Positions 28,968 through 37,705 are shown, numbered from the stretch's first letter. The stretch: DNA of 64,000 nt from Lysobacteraceae bacterium NML93-0399 (GCA_002307375.1 NTJI01000001.1:310001-374000), one strand, 5' to 3'. The notes: a model not told the origin generated them from the sequence alone. Program-made: numbers and translations.

Positions 28968-29915
28968 ATGCCCGACCCGACGACGCCCGCCATGCTAACC
29001 GACACCCAGCGTGAAGCTCTGTCGTCGTCACTGGCGCAGGTGAACCGCCTGGTGCTGGGCAAGCAGACGGCGGTGACGATGAGCTTCGTCGCCCTGCTCG
29101 CCGACGGACACATCCTCATCGAGGATCTGCCCGGCCTCGGCAAGACCACCCTGGCGCATGCGATTGCCGCGACCGTCGGCCTCGAGTTCCAGCGTGTGCA
29201 GTTCACCTCCGACCTGCTGCCGTCCGACGTTGTCGGCGTGTCGGTCTACGAGGGCAGCGCGCGTCGCTTCGAATTCCATGGCGGCCCGGTGTTCACCAAC
29301 GTACTGCTGGCCGACGAGATCAACCGCGCACCGCCGCGCACGCAGAGCGCGCTGCTCGAGGCGATGGCCGAGCAGCAGGTCACCGTCGACGGCACCACGC
29401 ATGCGCTGCCCGATCCGTTCTTCGTCATCGCCACGCAGAATCCGGTGGACCTGTCGGGCACGTATCCGCTGCCCGATTCGCAGCTCGACCGTTTCCTGCT
29501 GCGGCTCAACCTCGGTTATCCCGACCGCGATGCCGAGCGTGCGCTGCTGTCGGGCAGCGACCGCCGCACGCTGATCGCCGAAACCCTGCCGCAACTCGGC
29601 GCCGACGATCTGCGCGCCCTGCGCACGGCGGTCACGGCCATCCATGCCAGCCCGGCGCTGATCGACTACGTGCAGGCGCTGCTCGGGCGCAGCCGCCAGC
29701 ATCCGGGCGTGCGTGTCGGCCTGTCGCCCCGCGCCGGCCTGGCCCTGCTGCGCGCGGCGCGCGCACTGGCCTTGCTGCAGGGACGCGACCACGCCCTGCC
29801 CGACGACGTGCAGACCCTGTTCCCGCTGATTGCCTCCCATCGCCTCGTCGCCGAGGCCGACACCGCGGCCGACGGACTGGCGGCGTCGATCCTGCAGGCC
29901 GTGCCGGTCGACTGA
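28968..29915 (+). CDS. MoxR-family AAA ATPase
   Basis: 315 residues from ATG at 28968, with GCAGGAG 7 bases upstream. Walker A is LPGLGKTTLA (about residues 46-55). Walker B is LLADEINRAPP, followed by the sensor 1 IATQNPVDLSGTYPLP and sensor 2 SPRAGLALLRAAR. MoxR ATPases act as chaperones that assemble or activate partner proteins, often with a DUF58 protein. The next two genes are DUF58 and a transglutaminase, which is the standard partner set. Confidence 0.93.
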   Translation: MPDPTTPAMLTDTQREALSSSLAQVNRLVLGKQTAVTMSFVALLADGHILIEDLPGLGKTTLAHAIAATVGLEFQRVQFTSDLLPSDVVGVSVYEGSARRFEFHGGPVFTNVLLADEINRAPPRTQSALLEAMAEQQVTVDGTTHALPDPFFVIATQNPVDLSGTYPLPDSQLDRFLLRLNLGYPDRDAERALLSGSDRRTLIAETLPQLGADDLRALRTAVTAIHASPALIDYVQALLGRSRQHPGVRVGLSPRAGLALLRAARALALLQGRDHALPDDVQTLFPLIASHRLVAEADTAADGLAASILQAVPVD

Positions 29916-30865
29916 TGGCGCTCGCCGGACTGCGCCGCCGCATGGAAGCCTGGGCGCGACCGCGGCGTCCCGAATCGTTGCCCGCGCGCCTCGACCGCCG
30001 ACGCATCTACATCCTGCCGACCGGCTTCGGCCTGTTCCTCATCGCGTTGCTGGCGACGATGGCGATCGGCGCCCTGAACTACAACAACAATCCGGCGCTG
30101 CTGCTGTGTCTGTTGCTGGTCGGCGCGGCGCTCGCCAGCCTGCTGTGGACCCAGCTCCAGCTCAGCGGCCTGGACGTACGGGCCGTCCATGGCGAGCCGG
30201 TCGCGGCCGGTCAGGCCATGCCGCTGCATCTGCATGTGGAAGCCGCGCCCGGCCGTGCACGTCATGGCCTGCGCGTCGACGTTGCCGACAGCGAGGCGAT
30301 GCTCTCGCTCGACGAGGCAGGAGGCGAGGCGACGGTGGCGATCCCGACCGCACGGCGCGGCTGGCTGGCGACACCGCGGTTGCGCATCAGCACCACGCGC
30401 CCGCTCGGCCTCGCCCGTGCGTGGTCCTGGGTCTGGCCCGACACGCAACTGCTGGTCTATCCCGCGCCGGAACCGGAAGGCCCGCCCCTGCCCGAAGGCG
30501 GCGGCGACACCGCGCAGGCACGGCTCAATCCGTCGGGTGAGGACCTGCACCATCTGCGCGACTGGCGCTCGGGCGATGCGCCGCGGACGATTGCGTGGAA
30601 AGCCTCGGCCCGGCGCGATGCGCTGATCGTGCGCGAGTTCGAACGCCCCCAGGGCGACGACCTCACGCTGGACTGGCATCGCACCGGCGGGCTCGATCAC
30701 GAGGCGCGCATCCGCCGTCTGGCCCGATGGGTCGACGAGGCCGAACGCCGGGCCTTGCGCTATCGCCTGCAACTGCCGGGGCAGCCGGCACTCGGCCCCG
30801 ATCGCGGCGCGGCGCACCGCCATGCCTGCCTGCGCGCACTCGCGCTGCTGCCGGAAGCCGGCTGA
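29915..30865 (+). CDS. DUF58 membrane protein
   Basis: 316 residues, start overlapping the MoxR stop by one base (TGATG). Two membrane helices (about 35-80) follow a basic N-terminus. The DUF58 core is seen in NPSGEDLHHLRDWRSGDAPR and TIAWKASARRDALIVREFE. The part after this is shorter than the full VWA-like domain. It probably works with the MoxR ATPase in an envelope process. Confidence 0.9.
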   Translation: MALAGLRRRMEAWARPRRPESLPARLDRRRIYILPTGFGLFLIALLATMAIGALNYNNNPALLLCLLLVGAALASLLWTQLQLSGLDVRAVHGEPVAAGQAMPLHLHVEAAPGRARHGLRVDVADSEAMLSLDEAGGEATVAIPTARRGWLATPRLRISTTRPLGLARAWSWVWPDTQLLVYPAPEPEGPPLPEGGGDTAQARLNPSGEDLHHLRDWRSGDAPRTIAWKASARRDALIVREFERPQGDDLTLDWHRTGGLDHEARIRRLARWVDEAERRALRYRLQLPGQPALGPDRGAAHRHACLRALALLPEAG

Positions 30866-32805
30866 TGGCGCGCGCCTCGCTGCGCCTCGATTTCGCCGGG
30901 CGACGCTGGTCGCTGGTTGCCGCAGCGGTGTGCCTGTTGCCGCTGCTGCTGCAACTGCCGATGCCGCTGCCGGTCGCGATCGCGCTGGCCGGAATCCTGT
31001 CGGCGGCCATGGCCTCGCGCCGGGCAACGCCCGGATGGCTGCGGGCGATCCTCGCGCTGGCCGTGTTCGGGCTCATCCTCGCGCAGGGCGGCATGCAGTT
31101 CGGCCGCGACACCGGCTGCGCCCTGCTCGCCGGCATGCTGGCGATCAAGCCTTCCGAACTGCGCACCGTGCGCGATGCACGCAGCCTGCTGGGATTTGCA
31201 CTGTTCGCGCCATTTGCGACCTTCCTGCTCGATCAGGGCCCGCTGTCGCTCGTGCTGGGTCTGGCCGGTGCGGTGCTGGCGCTGGCGGCCCTGGCGCGGC
31301 TGTCGGAGCAGGAGTCCGGATTGCCTGCTGCCGACGTGCGCCATGCGGCGCGCATCGGCGTGGTCACGCGGCTGATCGCGATCGGCCTGCCGCTCGCGCT
31401 GGCGGCGTTCTGGCTGTTTCCGCGGTTGGCGACACCGTTGTGGGGTATTCCGGATCTGTCGGCCGCTCGTCCAGGCCTGTCGGACGAGATGTCGCCCGGC
31501 GACTGGCTGGATCTGATCGTCGACGACAGCCCGGCGATGCGCGTGACCTTCAACGGCGCGACGCCATCGACGCGCGAGATGTACTGGCGCGGCCCGACGC
31601 TGACCCACTACGACGGCCGCACCTGGACGGCGTCGCCGTGGCTGCGTGCCCTGCCACCTGCGCCGGTCGAGCACGGCGCGCCGATGTGGGAGTACGAGAT
31701 CGCGCTCGAGCCGACCGACCGCAACCTGCTGGTCGCGCTGGAAATGCCGGTCGAATTCCCCGACGGCATGCGCGCCGCGCACGAATACACGCTGACCAGT
31801 ACGCGCCGGCTCGACCGGGTGACGCGCTGGCAGCTGCGCTCGGCGCCGCCGGTGCGGTTCGAGGCGGACCTGCCTGAAGCGCTGCGTCGCACCGCATTGC
31901 AGCTGCCGGCCGACTTCAATCCGCGCACGCGCGCGCTCGCCCGCCAATGGCGTGCCGAGACGGACGACGACGGCGCACTGGTCGACCGCGCGCTCGCGTG
32001 GATCCGCAGCGACTTCGCCTACACCCTCGACACGCCGCTGCCCGGACGGCATGCGGTCGACGAGTTCCTGTTCGACTACCGGGCCGGCTTCTGCGAGCAC
32101 TTCAGTTCCGCGTTCGCGGTGCTGATGCGCGAGGCCGGCATCCCCACGCGCGTGGTCACCGGCTATACCGGAGGCATCCGCAACCGTTATGGCGACTACT
32201 GGATCGTCCGGCGCATGGACGCACACGCCTGGAACGAGGTGTGGCTCGAAGACCGTGGCTGGGTGCGCGTGGACCCGACCGCAGCCGTCGCGCCCGAGCG
32301 CATCTACGACACGCTCGAAGATCGACTCGGCGCCGGCGGCGGCGCCGATGCCGTGATGCCGGTGGCCGATCTCGGCGACTGGGCACGGCGCGCCTGGAAC
32401 GATTTCGTGCTCGGTTTCGACGCGAACCGGCAGCAGCGCATGCTGCAGCGGATCGGTTTCGACAACGTCGAGCCGGCACGACTGATTGCGCTGTTCTCGC
32501 TGTGCGCCGCGCTTGCACTCGGCTGGATGCTGTGGCTGGTGGCGCGCGCCGAACGCGAGCGCGATCCGCTGCTGCGAGCCTGGCATCGCCTGGGCCGGCG
32601 CTACGCACGGCTGGGGCTTGCACGTGCACGACACGAGCCGGCACTGGCATGGGCGCTGCGCGTGCAAGCGGCGCGACCCGGCGAACAGGCGCTCGTCGCC
32701 CTCACCCGTCGTTTCGCGGCTGCCCGCTACGCTCGCCCCGCGTCCGACGCGACGCTGGTACGCGCATTGCGCGCGCATCGTCCAGCCCGGGAGACCGACC
32801 GATGA
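30865..32805 (+). CDS. DUF3488/transglutaminase-like membrane protein
   Basis: 646 residues, start overlapping the DUF58 stop (TGATG). The first 190 residues hold about six membrane helices (DUF3488). A periplasmic transglutaminase-like domain follows, with Cys410 in AGFCEHFSSAFAVL, His454 in DAHAWNEVWL and Asp470 in VRVDPTAAV. A further membrane helix at about 555-575 precedes a charged tail (DUF4129-like position). The catalytic triad is complete, so a cysteine-type acyl transfer or hydrolysis in the periplasm is plausible. Natural substrate unknown. Confidence 0.92.
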   Translation: MARASLRLDFAGRRWSLVAAAVCLLPLLLQLPMPLPVAIALAGILSAAMASRRATPGWLRAILALAVFGLILAQGGMQFGRDTGCALLAGMLAIKPSELRTVRDARSLLGFALFAPFATFLLDQGPLSLVLGLAGAVLALAALARLSEQESGLPAADVRHAARIGVVTRLIAIGLPLALAAFWLFPRLATPLWGIPDLSAARPGLSDEMSPGDWLDLIVDDSPAMRVTFNGATPSTREMYWRGPTLTHYDGRTWTASPWLRALPPAPVEHGAPMWEYEIALEPTDRNLLVALEMPVEFPDGMRAAHEYTLTSTRRLDRVTRWQLRSAPPVRFEADLPEALRRTALQLPADFNPRTRALARQWRAETDDDGALVDRALAWIRSDFAYTLDTPLPGRHAVDEFLFDYRAGFCEHFSSAFAVLMREAGIPTRVVTGYTGGIRNRYGDYWIVRRMDAHAWNEVWLEDRGWVRVDPTAAVAPERIYDTLEDRLGAGGGADAVMPVADLGDWARRAWNDFVLGFDANRQQRMLQRIGFDNVEPARLIALFSLCAALALGWMLWLVARAERERDPLLRAWHRLGRRYARLGLARARHEPALAWALRVQAARPGEQALVALTRRFAAARYARPASDATLVRALRAHRPARETDR

Positions 32806-33290
32806 TCCTCCGCACCCTGCCCCTGTTCGCCGGCGCATTGCTGCTGTCGGCCTGCGCCTCGCAGCCCAAGCCGCTGCAGGGCGGTTACGTCGAAACGCTG
32901 ACGCCGCACACCGCGGTGCTCGGCGAACACAGCGGCGCGATGGTGCGCTGGGGCGGCCGCATCGTGCAGGTCGAGCCCCACACCGACGCGACCTGTTTCG
33001 AGATGATCGCCACTCGCCTGAGCGCGGGCGGGCGCCCGTACTGGGCCAGCGACGACACCAACGGCCGTTTCATCGCCTGTCGCGCGGGCTTCTACGACCC
33101 GGCCGTGTTCGAGGTCAATCGCGAAGTCACCTTCACCGGCCGCATCGCCGGCTACGACTCGCGCCGGATCGGCGAGTACGACTACCGCTTCCCGCGCATC
33201 GATGCCGACGTCGTCTATCTGTGGCCCGTGCGTGAGCGCGTCGACGTGATCACCCGCCCGGCGCCCTGGCCGTGGTGGGGTTACTGGTAA
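32802..33290 (+). CDS. slp: Slp-family outer-membrane lipoprotein
   Basis: 162 residues, ATG overlapping the transglutaminase stop (ATGA). The lipobox LLSAC puts the lipidated Cys at residue 18. RWGGRIVQVEP, ATCFEMIATRL, GRFIACRAGFYDPAVF and the end YRFPRIDADVVYLWP are the Slp pattern. Slp proteins are starvation- or acid-inducible outer-membrane lipoproteins. It completes the four-gene MoxR operon. The last residues are Trp-rich (PWPWWGYW). Confidence 0.88.
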   Translation: MILRTLPLFAGALLLSACASQPKPLQGGYVETLTPHTAVLGEHSGAMVRWGGRIVQVEPHTDATCFEMIATRLSAGGRPYWASDDTNGRFIACRAGFYDPAVFEVNREVTFTGRIAGYDSRRIGEYDYRFPRIDADVVYLWPVRERVDVITRPAPWPWWGYW

Positions 33291-33302
33291 GTCCGCGCTC
33301 TC

Positions 33303-33370
33303 GGTAGGAGCGCGCTTGCGCGCGAAGCGGTGTCCCGGCAAAGCCTCTCGCGCGCAAGCGCGCTCCTACA
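33303..33370. repeat. REP doublet between slp and the HIT gene
   Basis: GTAGGAGCGCGCTTGCGCGC and its reverse complement GCGCGCAAGCGCGCTCCTAC flank the centre GAAGCGGTGTCCCGGCAAAG. It is the same family as the three copies after cysS. It lies between convergent genes and may act as a transcription end. Confidence 0.88.
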
Positions 33371-33398
33371 GGATCAAGGCGAGCCGACGCGTCCCAGG

Positions 33399-33460
33399 CG
33401 CGGGCCTATGCGCGAAGCGGTTTCCTGGAAAGGCCTTTCGCGCGCGAGCGCGCTTCTGCA
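33399..33460. repeat. Degenerate REP copy next to the HIT gene
   Basis: Left arm decayed (GCGGGCCTATGCGCGAAGCG), centre TTTCCTGGAAAGGCC, right arm TCGCGCGCGAGCGCGCTTCT. It resembles the neighbouring doublet with several substitutions, and ends 3 bases before the HIT stop. Confidence 0.65.
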
Positions 33461-33463
33461 GGT

Positions 33464-33805
33464 TCAGGGCGTGCCGAAGCGTCCCAGGGGCGCGCCGGCG
33501 AGCAGGTGCAGATGGATCTGGAACACGGTCTGCCCGCCATCGGAATTGCAGTTCATGACGATGCGATAGCCGTCCTCGGCGAAGCCCTGCTCGCGCGCAT
33601 AACGCGCAGCGGCGACCGCGAGGCGGCCGACGATTTCCGGCGATTCGGCCGGCACGTCGTTGAGCGTGGCGAAGTCCTGCTTGGGCACGAAGAGCACGTG
33701 CACCGGTGCCTGCGGCGCGATGTCACGGAACGCGATGACGTGGTCGTCCTCGAACACGATGTCGGCAGGAATCTCGCGGCGGATGATCTTGTGGAAGATG
33801 GTCAT
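33464..33805 (-). CDS. HIT-family nucleotide hydrolase (HinT-like)
   Basis: 113 residues from ATG at 33805. TIFHKIIRREIPADIVFED and the NCNSDGGQTV segment are typical of HinT purine-nucleoside phosphoramidases. The histidine triad reads FQIHLHLLAG: His98 (the nucleophile position) and His100 are kept, but the first His is Gln96. It is cytoplasmic. Activity is likely altered or uses this variant; I am not sure how common Gln is at this place in xanthomonads. Confidence 0.9.
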   Translation of the reverse strand: MTIFHKIIRREIPADIVFEDDHVIAFRDIAPQAPVHVLFVPKQDFATLNDVPAESPEIVGRLAVAAARYAREQGFAEDGYRIVMNCNSDGGQTVFQIHLHLLAGAPLGRFGTP

Positions 33806-33815
33806 TGGGACAGCC

Positions 33816-33836
33816 GTGATTTGTGATTCGTGATTG
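33816..33836. repeat. Three GTGATTN heptamers upstream of the HIT gene
   Basis: GTGATTT, GTGATTC, GTGATTG in direct contact, 10 bases upstream of the HIT start on the minus strand. Same family as the arrays in the arg cluster. Confidence 0.8.
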
Positions 33837-33889
33837 GAGAAAGCATAGCCCGCAGCTTGGCGTGTGCCGCCCTCGCCAGTCGCGAGCTC

Positions 33890-34486
33890 TCAATCGCCAA
33901 TCACCGCTCTCGATCCGAACGCATGCGACAGCGTGCCGCGATCGACATACTCGAGTTCGCCGCCGAGCGGCAGGCCGTGGGCAGGGCGGCTCGGGCGCAC
34001 GTCGTGCTGGCGGGCGATCTGCGCCAGATAGTGAGCAGTGGCCTCGCCTTCGACGGTGGGATTGGTGGCGATGATGAGTTCGCGCACCTTGCCTTCCGCC
34101 AGGCGCGCGCCGAGCAGGTCGAGTCCGAGCTCCTGCGGCCCGATGCCGTCGAGCGGGCTGAGCCGGCCCTGCAGCACGAAGTAGAAGCCGCGATAGCCGG
34201 TGGCCTGCTCGATCGCCAGCCGGTCGGCAGGCGTTTCGACCACGCACAGCGTCTGCGCGTCGCGCGACGTGCTGGCGCAGGTCGCGCAGACGGGCGTTTC
34301 GCTGAAGTCACGGCATCGCTGGCAGTGACCGATCTTCTCGACCGCCTCGGCCAGCGCCATCGCCAGTCGCGCGCCGCCCTCGCGCCCGCGCTCGAGCACG
34401 TGATACGCCATGCGCTGCGCCGACTTCTGCCCGACCCCGGGCAGCACGCGAAGCGCGTCGATCAATTGTTCGAGCAAGGCGGACAT
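33890..34486 (-). CDS. recR: Recombination protein RecR
   Basis: 198 residues from ATG at 34486. A helix-hairpin-helix ([18 protein letters not shown]) is followed by the C4 zinc finger CQRC...CATC and a Toprim domain ([28 protein letters not shown]). It acts with RecO/RecF to load RecA at gaps. The last codons (VIGD-stop) are two heptamers of the GNGATTG repeat. The order dnaX-ybaB-recR is the usual one. Confidence 0.96.
   Translation of the reverse strand: MSALLEQLIDALRVLPGVGQKSAQRMAYHVLERGREGGARLAMALAEAVEKIGHCQRCRDFSETPVCATCASTSRDAQTLCVVETPADRLAIEQATGYRGFYFVLQGRLSPLDGIGPQELGLDLLGARLAEGKVRELIIATNPTVEGEATAHYLAQIARQHDVRPSRPAHGLPLGGELEYVDRGTLSHAFGSRAVIGD
33891..33904. repeat. Two heptamers forming the recR 3' end
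   Basis: CAATCGC and CAATCAC on the plus strand, i.e. GTGATTG and GCGATTG in the direction of recR. They encode VIGD and contribute to the TGA stop. Confidence 0.7.
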
Positions 34487-34494
34487 TGGGGGCC

Positions 34495-34522
34495 GTGATT
34501 GGTGATTGGTGATTGGTGATTC
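34495..34522. repeat. Four GTGATTN heptamers upstream of recR
   Basis: GTGATTG three times and GTGATTC once, in direct contact, ending 9 bases upstream of the recR ATG (minus strand). It lies in the ybaB-recR gap of about 125 bases, where the ribosome site of recR would be expected. Confidence 0.88.
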
Positions 34523-34613
34523 GTCAAAGCTGACGGCTTCGTGATCCGCTTCTGCGACTCACGAATCCCGGCCTTCCACGAACGCATGCCCGGTCACCAC
34601 CAATCTCCGCACC

Positions 34614-34934
34614 TCAGAACGGCAGCTTCATGCCCGGCGGCAGCGGCATGCCGGCGGTGGCGCCGGACATGCGCGCCTTCGATTCTTCGTCGACCTTGTT
34701 GGAGGCGTCGTTGAACGCGGCGGCGATCAGGTCTTCGGCCATTTCCGGGTCGGACAGCACGCTGGGATCGATGCGCACCTTGCGGCATTCCTTGTTGCCG
34801 GTGAGCGTGACGCTGACCATGCCGCCGCCGGCGCTGCCGTCGACTTCCAGGCTGGCCAGTTCCTGCTGCACGCGCTGCATGTTCTCCTGCATCTTCTGCG
34901 CCTGCTGCATCAGTTGGGCAATGTTTCCACGCAT
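34614..34934 (-). CDS. ybaB: YbaB/EbfC nucleoid-associated protein
   Basis: 106 residues from ATG at 34934. It begins MRGNIAQLMQQAQKMQENMQ, a coiled helix, and ends with MPLPPGMKLPF, the typical tail. YbaB binds DNA as a dimer and is encoded beside dnaX and recR in most bacteria. It lies 21 bases after dnaX. Confidence 0.94.
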   Translation of the reverse strand: MRGNIAQLMQQAQKMQENMQRVQQELASLEVDGSAGGGMVSVTLTGNKECRKVRIDPSVLSDPEMAEDLIAAAFNDASNKVDEESKARMSGATAGMPLPPGMKLPF

Positions 34935-34955
34935 CGTCGATTCCTCTTTGTTCGG

Positions 34956-36740
34956 TTATTCGTAGGGCCGGATCGAGTCGGGCACCAGCTTTGCGCCCTG
35001 CTGCGACATCAGGCGCTGGACGTCCGGATCGGACAGGAAATTCTCTTCGGCACTCGACTGCCGCGCGTCGCGTTCGCGCGCATTGCGCTCGTGCAGCGTC
35101 GGCGCCGCACGCGCCGCGCCGGCTTCGAAGCGGATCTGCGGCGTGCCGCCCAACGGCCCGGTCAGCGCTTCGCACAGCTGGTGGACCATGATCGGCGCCT
35201 TGAGGTGTTCGTCGCTGTCGGGCAGCGCCAGGCGCAAGACGGCGCCCTCGAGCGCAACGAACGCCGCGTTGGCCGCCAGCTCGCGCACCGGTCCGCGCAA
35301 GGGCAGGCCGGCGACGAGATCGAGCCACTGGTCGGCATCGAGCGCACGCAACGCGGCCGCCGGCGACGACGCGGTGGCTTCGACTACGGCGACCGCAGCT
35401 CGCACCGGGGGCGGCGCCACATCGGCCGGAGCAGGCGGGCGCACCGGTTCGGACGCGGAACGCGCTGCCGGCGCCTCGGGCTCGTCGCGCGCGTCCGTCA
35501 TGCGACGCGGTGCAGGCGTTGCAGGTTCGGCCGGCATGGCCGCGCGCGGCGCAGGTTCAGCAGCCTGGCCCGCGAAGGCCGCGCGTGCCGCGGCAGGACC
35601 ACTGGCCCGCGCCCCGCCCCCGCCCGCCGGCGCGGCGGTACCGGATTCCGCCGGGCGGAAGGCCAGCATCCGCAGCACGGTCATCTCGAAGCCGGCACGC
35701 GGGCTCGGTGCAAGACCGATGTCGCGCCGACCGTTGAGCGCCATCTGGTACCACAGCTGCACGACTTCGGGGCGTGCCGCAGCAGCGATCGCATCGATGT
35801 CGACACCGTCACTGTCCACAGCGACCTCGGGCACGAGCTGCCGCACCTGGATGCGGTGCAGGGCCTCGGACAGCGCATCGAGCACGCTGCCCCAGTCGGG
35901 CGAGAATTCGGCCAGTGTCGCGACTTCGCCCAGTAGCGCCGCGCCATCGCCGGCGGCCAGTGCCGACAGCAGGCTGCCCACACGCGTGCGATCGACACTG
36001 CCGAGCATGGTCGCCACGGCTGCATCGCCGAGCGCCCCGCCCTCGCTGCCCGCGCCGGTGTAGGCGATGGCCTGGTCGAGCAGCGACAGGCCATCGCGCA
36101 GGCTGCCATCGGCAGCCTTCGACAGCTGGCGGATCGCGCCGGCTTCGACCGCGATGCCCTCGGCCTCGAGGATGCGCGTCATCTGGCCTTGGATCTGCTG
36201 CTCGTCCAGGCGCTTGAGGTTGAACTGCAGGCAGCGCGAGAGCACGGTCACCGGCAGCTTCTGCGGATCGGTCGTCGCCAGCAGGAACTTCACATGCCCC
36301 GGCGGCTCCTCCAGCGTCTTGAGCAGCGCGTTGAACGCCGACTTCGACAGCATGTGGACTTCGTCGATCAGGTAGACCTTCACCCGGCCGCGCGAGGGCA
36401 TGTACTGCGCGTTGTCGATGAGCTCGCGCACGTCGTCGACGCCGGTGTTGCTGGCGGCGTCGATCTCGAGCAGGTCGATGTAGCGGCCGGCGTCGATCGC
36501 GCGGCACGTCTCGCACTCACCACAGGGATCGGACGAGGTGCCGGTCTCGCAGTTGAGGCTCTTGGCGAAGATGCGCGCGATCGTCGTCTTGCCGACACCG
36601 CGCGTGCCGGTGAACAGGAACGCATGGTGCACGCGGCCGGTTTCGAGCGCATTGGTCAGCGCACGGACCACGTGCTCCTGCCCGACCAGTTCGGCAAACC
36701 GCTTCGGACGCCACTTCCGGGCGAGGACGAGATAGGACAT
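34956..36740 (-). CDS. dnaX: DNA polymerase III subunits tau/gamma
   Basis: 594 residues from ATG at 36740 (MSYLVLARKWRP). It is the clamp-loader ATPase. Walker A is GTRGVGKTTIA, the zinc module is CGECETC, Walker B is LIDEVHMLS and the SRC arginine finger is in VLSRCLQF. Domain III ends near residue 370. An Ala/Pro-rich linker (about 380-480) leads to the tau domain (LDADQWLDLVAGLPLRGPVR). I see no clear A-run with hairpin for a gamma frameshift. Confidence 0.96.
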   Translation of the reverse strand: MSYLVLARKWRPKRFAELVGQEHVVRALTNALETGRVHHAFLFTGTRGVGKTTIARIFAKSLNCETGTSSDPCGECETCRAIDAGRYIDLLEIDAASNTGVDDVRELIDNAQYMPSRGRVKVYLIDEVHMLSKSAFNALLKTLEEPPGHVKFLLATTDPQKLPVTVLSRCLQFNLKRLDEQQIQGQMTRILEAEGIAVEAGAIRQLSKAADGSLRDGLSLLDQAIAYTGAGSEGGALGDAAVATMLGSVDRTRVGSLLSALAAGDGAALLGEVATLAEFSPDWGSVLDALSEALHRIQVRQLVPEVAVDSDGVDIDAIAAAARPEVVQLWYQMALNGRRDIGLAPSPRAGFEMTVLRMLAFRPAESGTAAPAGGGGARASGPAAARAAFAGQAAEPAPRAAMPAEPATPAPRRMTDARDEPEAPAARSASEPVRPPAPADVAPPPVRAAVAVVEATASSPAAALRALDADQWLDLVAGLPLRGPVRELAANAAFVALEGAVLRLALPDSDEHLKAPIMVHQLCEALTGPLGGTPQIRFEAGAARAAPTLHERNARERDARQSSAEENFLSDPDVQRLMSQQGAKLVPDSIRPYE

Positions 36741-36771
36741 CCGGCTATTCTGCCACGCGCCCACGGGTTCC

Positions 36772-36800
36772 TTGTGACCGCTGGCGGCGCCGGATAGAAT
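36772..36800 (+). promoter_or_regulatory. Promoter for tRNA-Ser(GGA)
   Basis: TTGTGA (36772-36777) and TAGAAT (36795-36800) are separated by exactly 17 bases. The start of transcription would be near 36807, giving a leader of about 57 bases before the tRNA. Confidence 0.6.
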
Positions 36801-36863
36801 GGCCGGCCCGCGTCGTTCCGACGACGCAGCCGAGCGCCCCGGCGCAACGCAGGGTCCAGTTCA

Positions 36864-36956
36864 GGAGAGGTGTCCGAGTGGTTGAAGGAGCACGCCTGGA
36901 AAGTGTGTAAGCGTCTAAACCGCGCTTCGGGGGTTCGAATCCCCCTCTCTCCGCCA
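36864..36956 (+). tRNA. tRNA-Ser (anticodon GGA)
   Basis: 93 bases including an encoded CCA. The acceptor stem pairs GGAGAGG with CCTCTCC. The anticodon loop is CTGGAAA, giving GGA, which reads UCC. A long variable arm (class II tRNA) and the T-loop GGTTCGAATCC are present. Confidence 0.95.
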
Positions 36957-36965
36957 GTAGCGCAC

Positions 36966-36988
36966 AACGCCCCCTCGTGGGGCGTTTT
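36966..36988 (+). terminator. Terminator after tRNA-Ser(GGA)
   Basis: Stem AACGCCCC / GGGGCGTT with a five-base loop followed by TTTT, 10 bases after the tRNA. Confidence 0.8.
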
Positions 36989-37103
36989 GCGTTTCAGGGC
37001 CTCGCAGTGGCGGTCGCGCGCCGCCCCCGGCCGGATGACGCGATCCGGCATTTGACGGCGCACTTGTTACGTTGGTCGCTGCTGTTGCCAGGAGACCCCA
37101 CGC

Positions 37104-37562
37104 ATGCACGACACGCCCATTCCGCACGACACATCTGCCACGCCCGTCGAGGGCAGCTGGCGGCTGGTCTCGTACGAAATCGAAGTGAAGGACACCGGCG
37201 AGCGGTTTCCGCCGATGGGCGCTGCGCCCACGGGCTATGTGATGTTCGCGCCCGAGGGCCGGGTGTGGTTCATGCTCACCGGCGAGGGCCGCACGCCCGG
37301 CGAAAGTGCCGAGGACATGGCGCGTCTGCTCGAGACGGTGATCGCCTACACCGGGCGCTACCGCATCGAGGGCGACACCTGGATCACCGCGGTCGACGTG
37401 GCCTGGAACCCGGCGTGGGTGGGCACCGAACAACGTCGCCAGTTCCGCCGCGAAGGCGACCGCCTGCAGGTGCTCACACCGTGGCGGGTGATGCCCAACT
37501 GGGCCGAGCGCGGCGAGACGCGCAGCATCATCACCTTCGCCCGCGTCGGCGAGACGCGCTGA
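37104..37562 (+). CDS. Lipocalin-like domain protein
   Basis: 152 residues from ATG at 37104, with a CAGGAGA site about 9 bases upstream. The start VEGSWRLVSYEIE and the run of short beta-strands (TGYVMFAPEGRVWFML, YTGRYRIEGDTW, RQFRREGDRLQVLTP) match the lipocalin-like family (Pfam Lipocalin_5). Ends TRSIITFARVG. No signal peptide, so cytoplasmic. Some members bind or modify small hydrophobic molecules; no function can be assigned here. Confidence 0.75.
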   Translation: MHDTPIPHDTSATPVEGSWRLVSYEIEVKDTGERFPPMGAAPTGYVMFAPEGRVWFMLTGEGRTPGESAEDMARLLETVIAYTGRYRIEGDTWITAVDVAWNPAWVGTEQRRQFRREGDRLQVLTPWRVMPNWAERGETRSIITFARVGETR

Positions 37563-37603
37563 GCATTCGGCGAATCGGATCGCCGGAGGCCGGACAAGGT
37601 GAT

Positions 37604-37705
37604 GGCCCCGCCGACTGACCTCGGCGCCCGCATCGACCGATACCGTTGCTGCCTTCCGGCCCTGGCGGGATTTTCGATCTAGCGTCGCGAGGGGCCGACG
37701 GGGCC
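37604..37705 (-). ncRNA. ffs: 4.5S signal recognition particle RNA
   Basis: On the minus strand the RNA closes with GGCCCCGTCGG at the 5' side and CGGCGGGGCC at the 3' side. The conserved apical loop is GGCCGGAAGGCAGCAACGG, the Ffh-binding region of small bacterial SRP RNAs. Length about 102 bases, like E. coli 4.5S RNA (114). It pairs with Ffh to target membrane proteins. Ends are estimated from the outer stem. Confidence 0.92.

Noticed and set aside
35340..35620. Programmed frameshift site for the gamma form of dnaX
   Set aside because: The Ala/Pro-rich linker has no A-run with a following hairpin that I can see.
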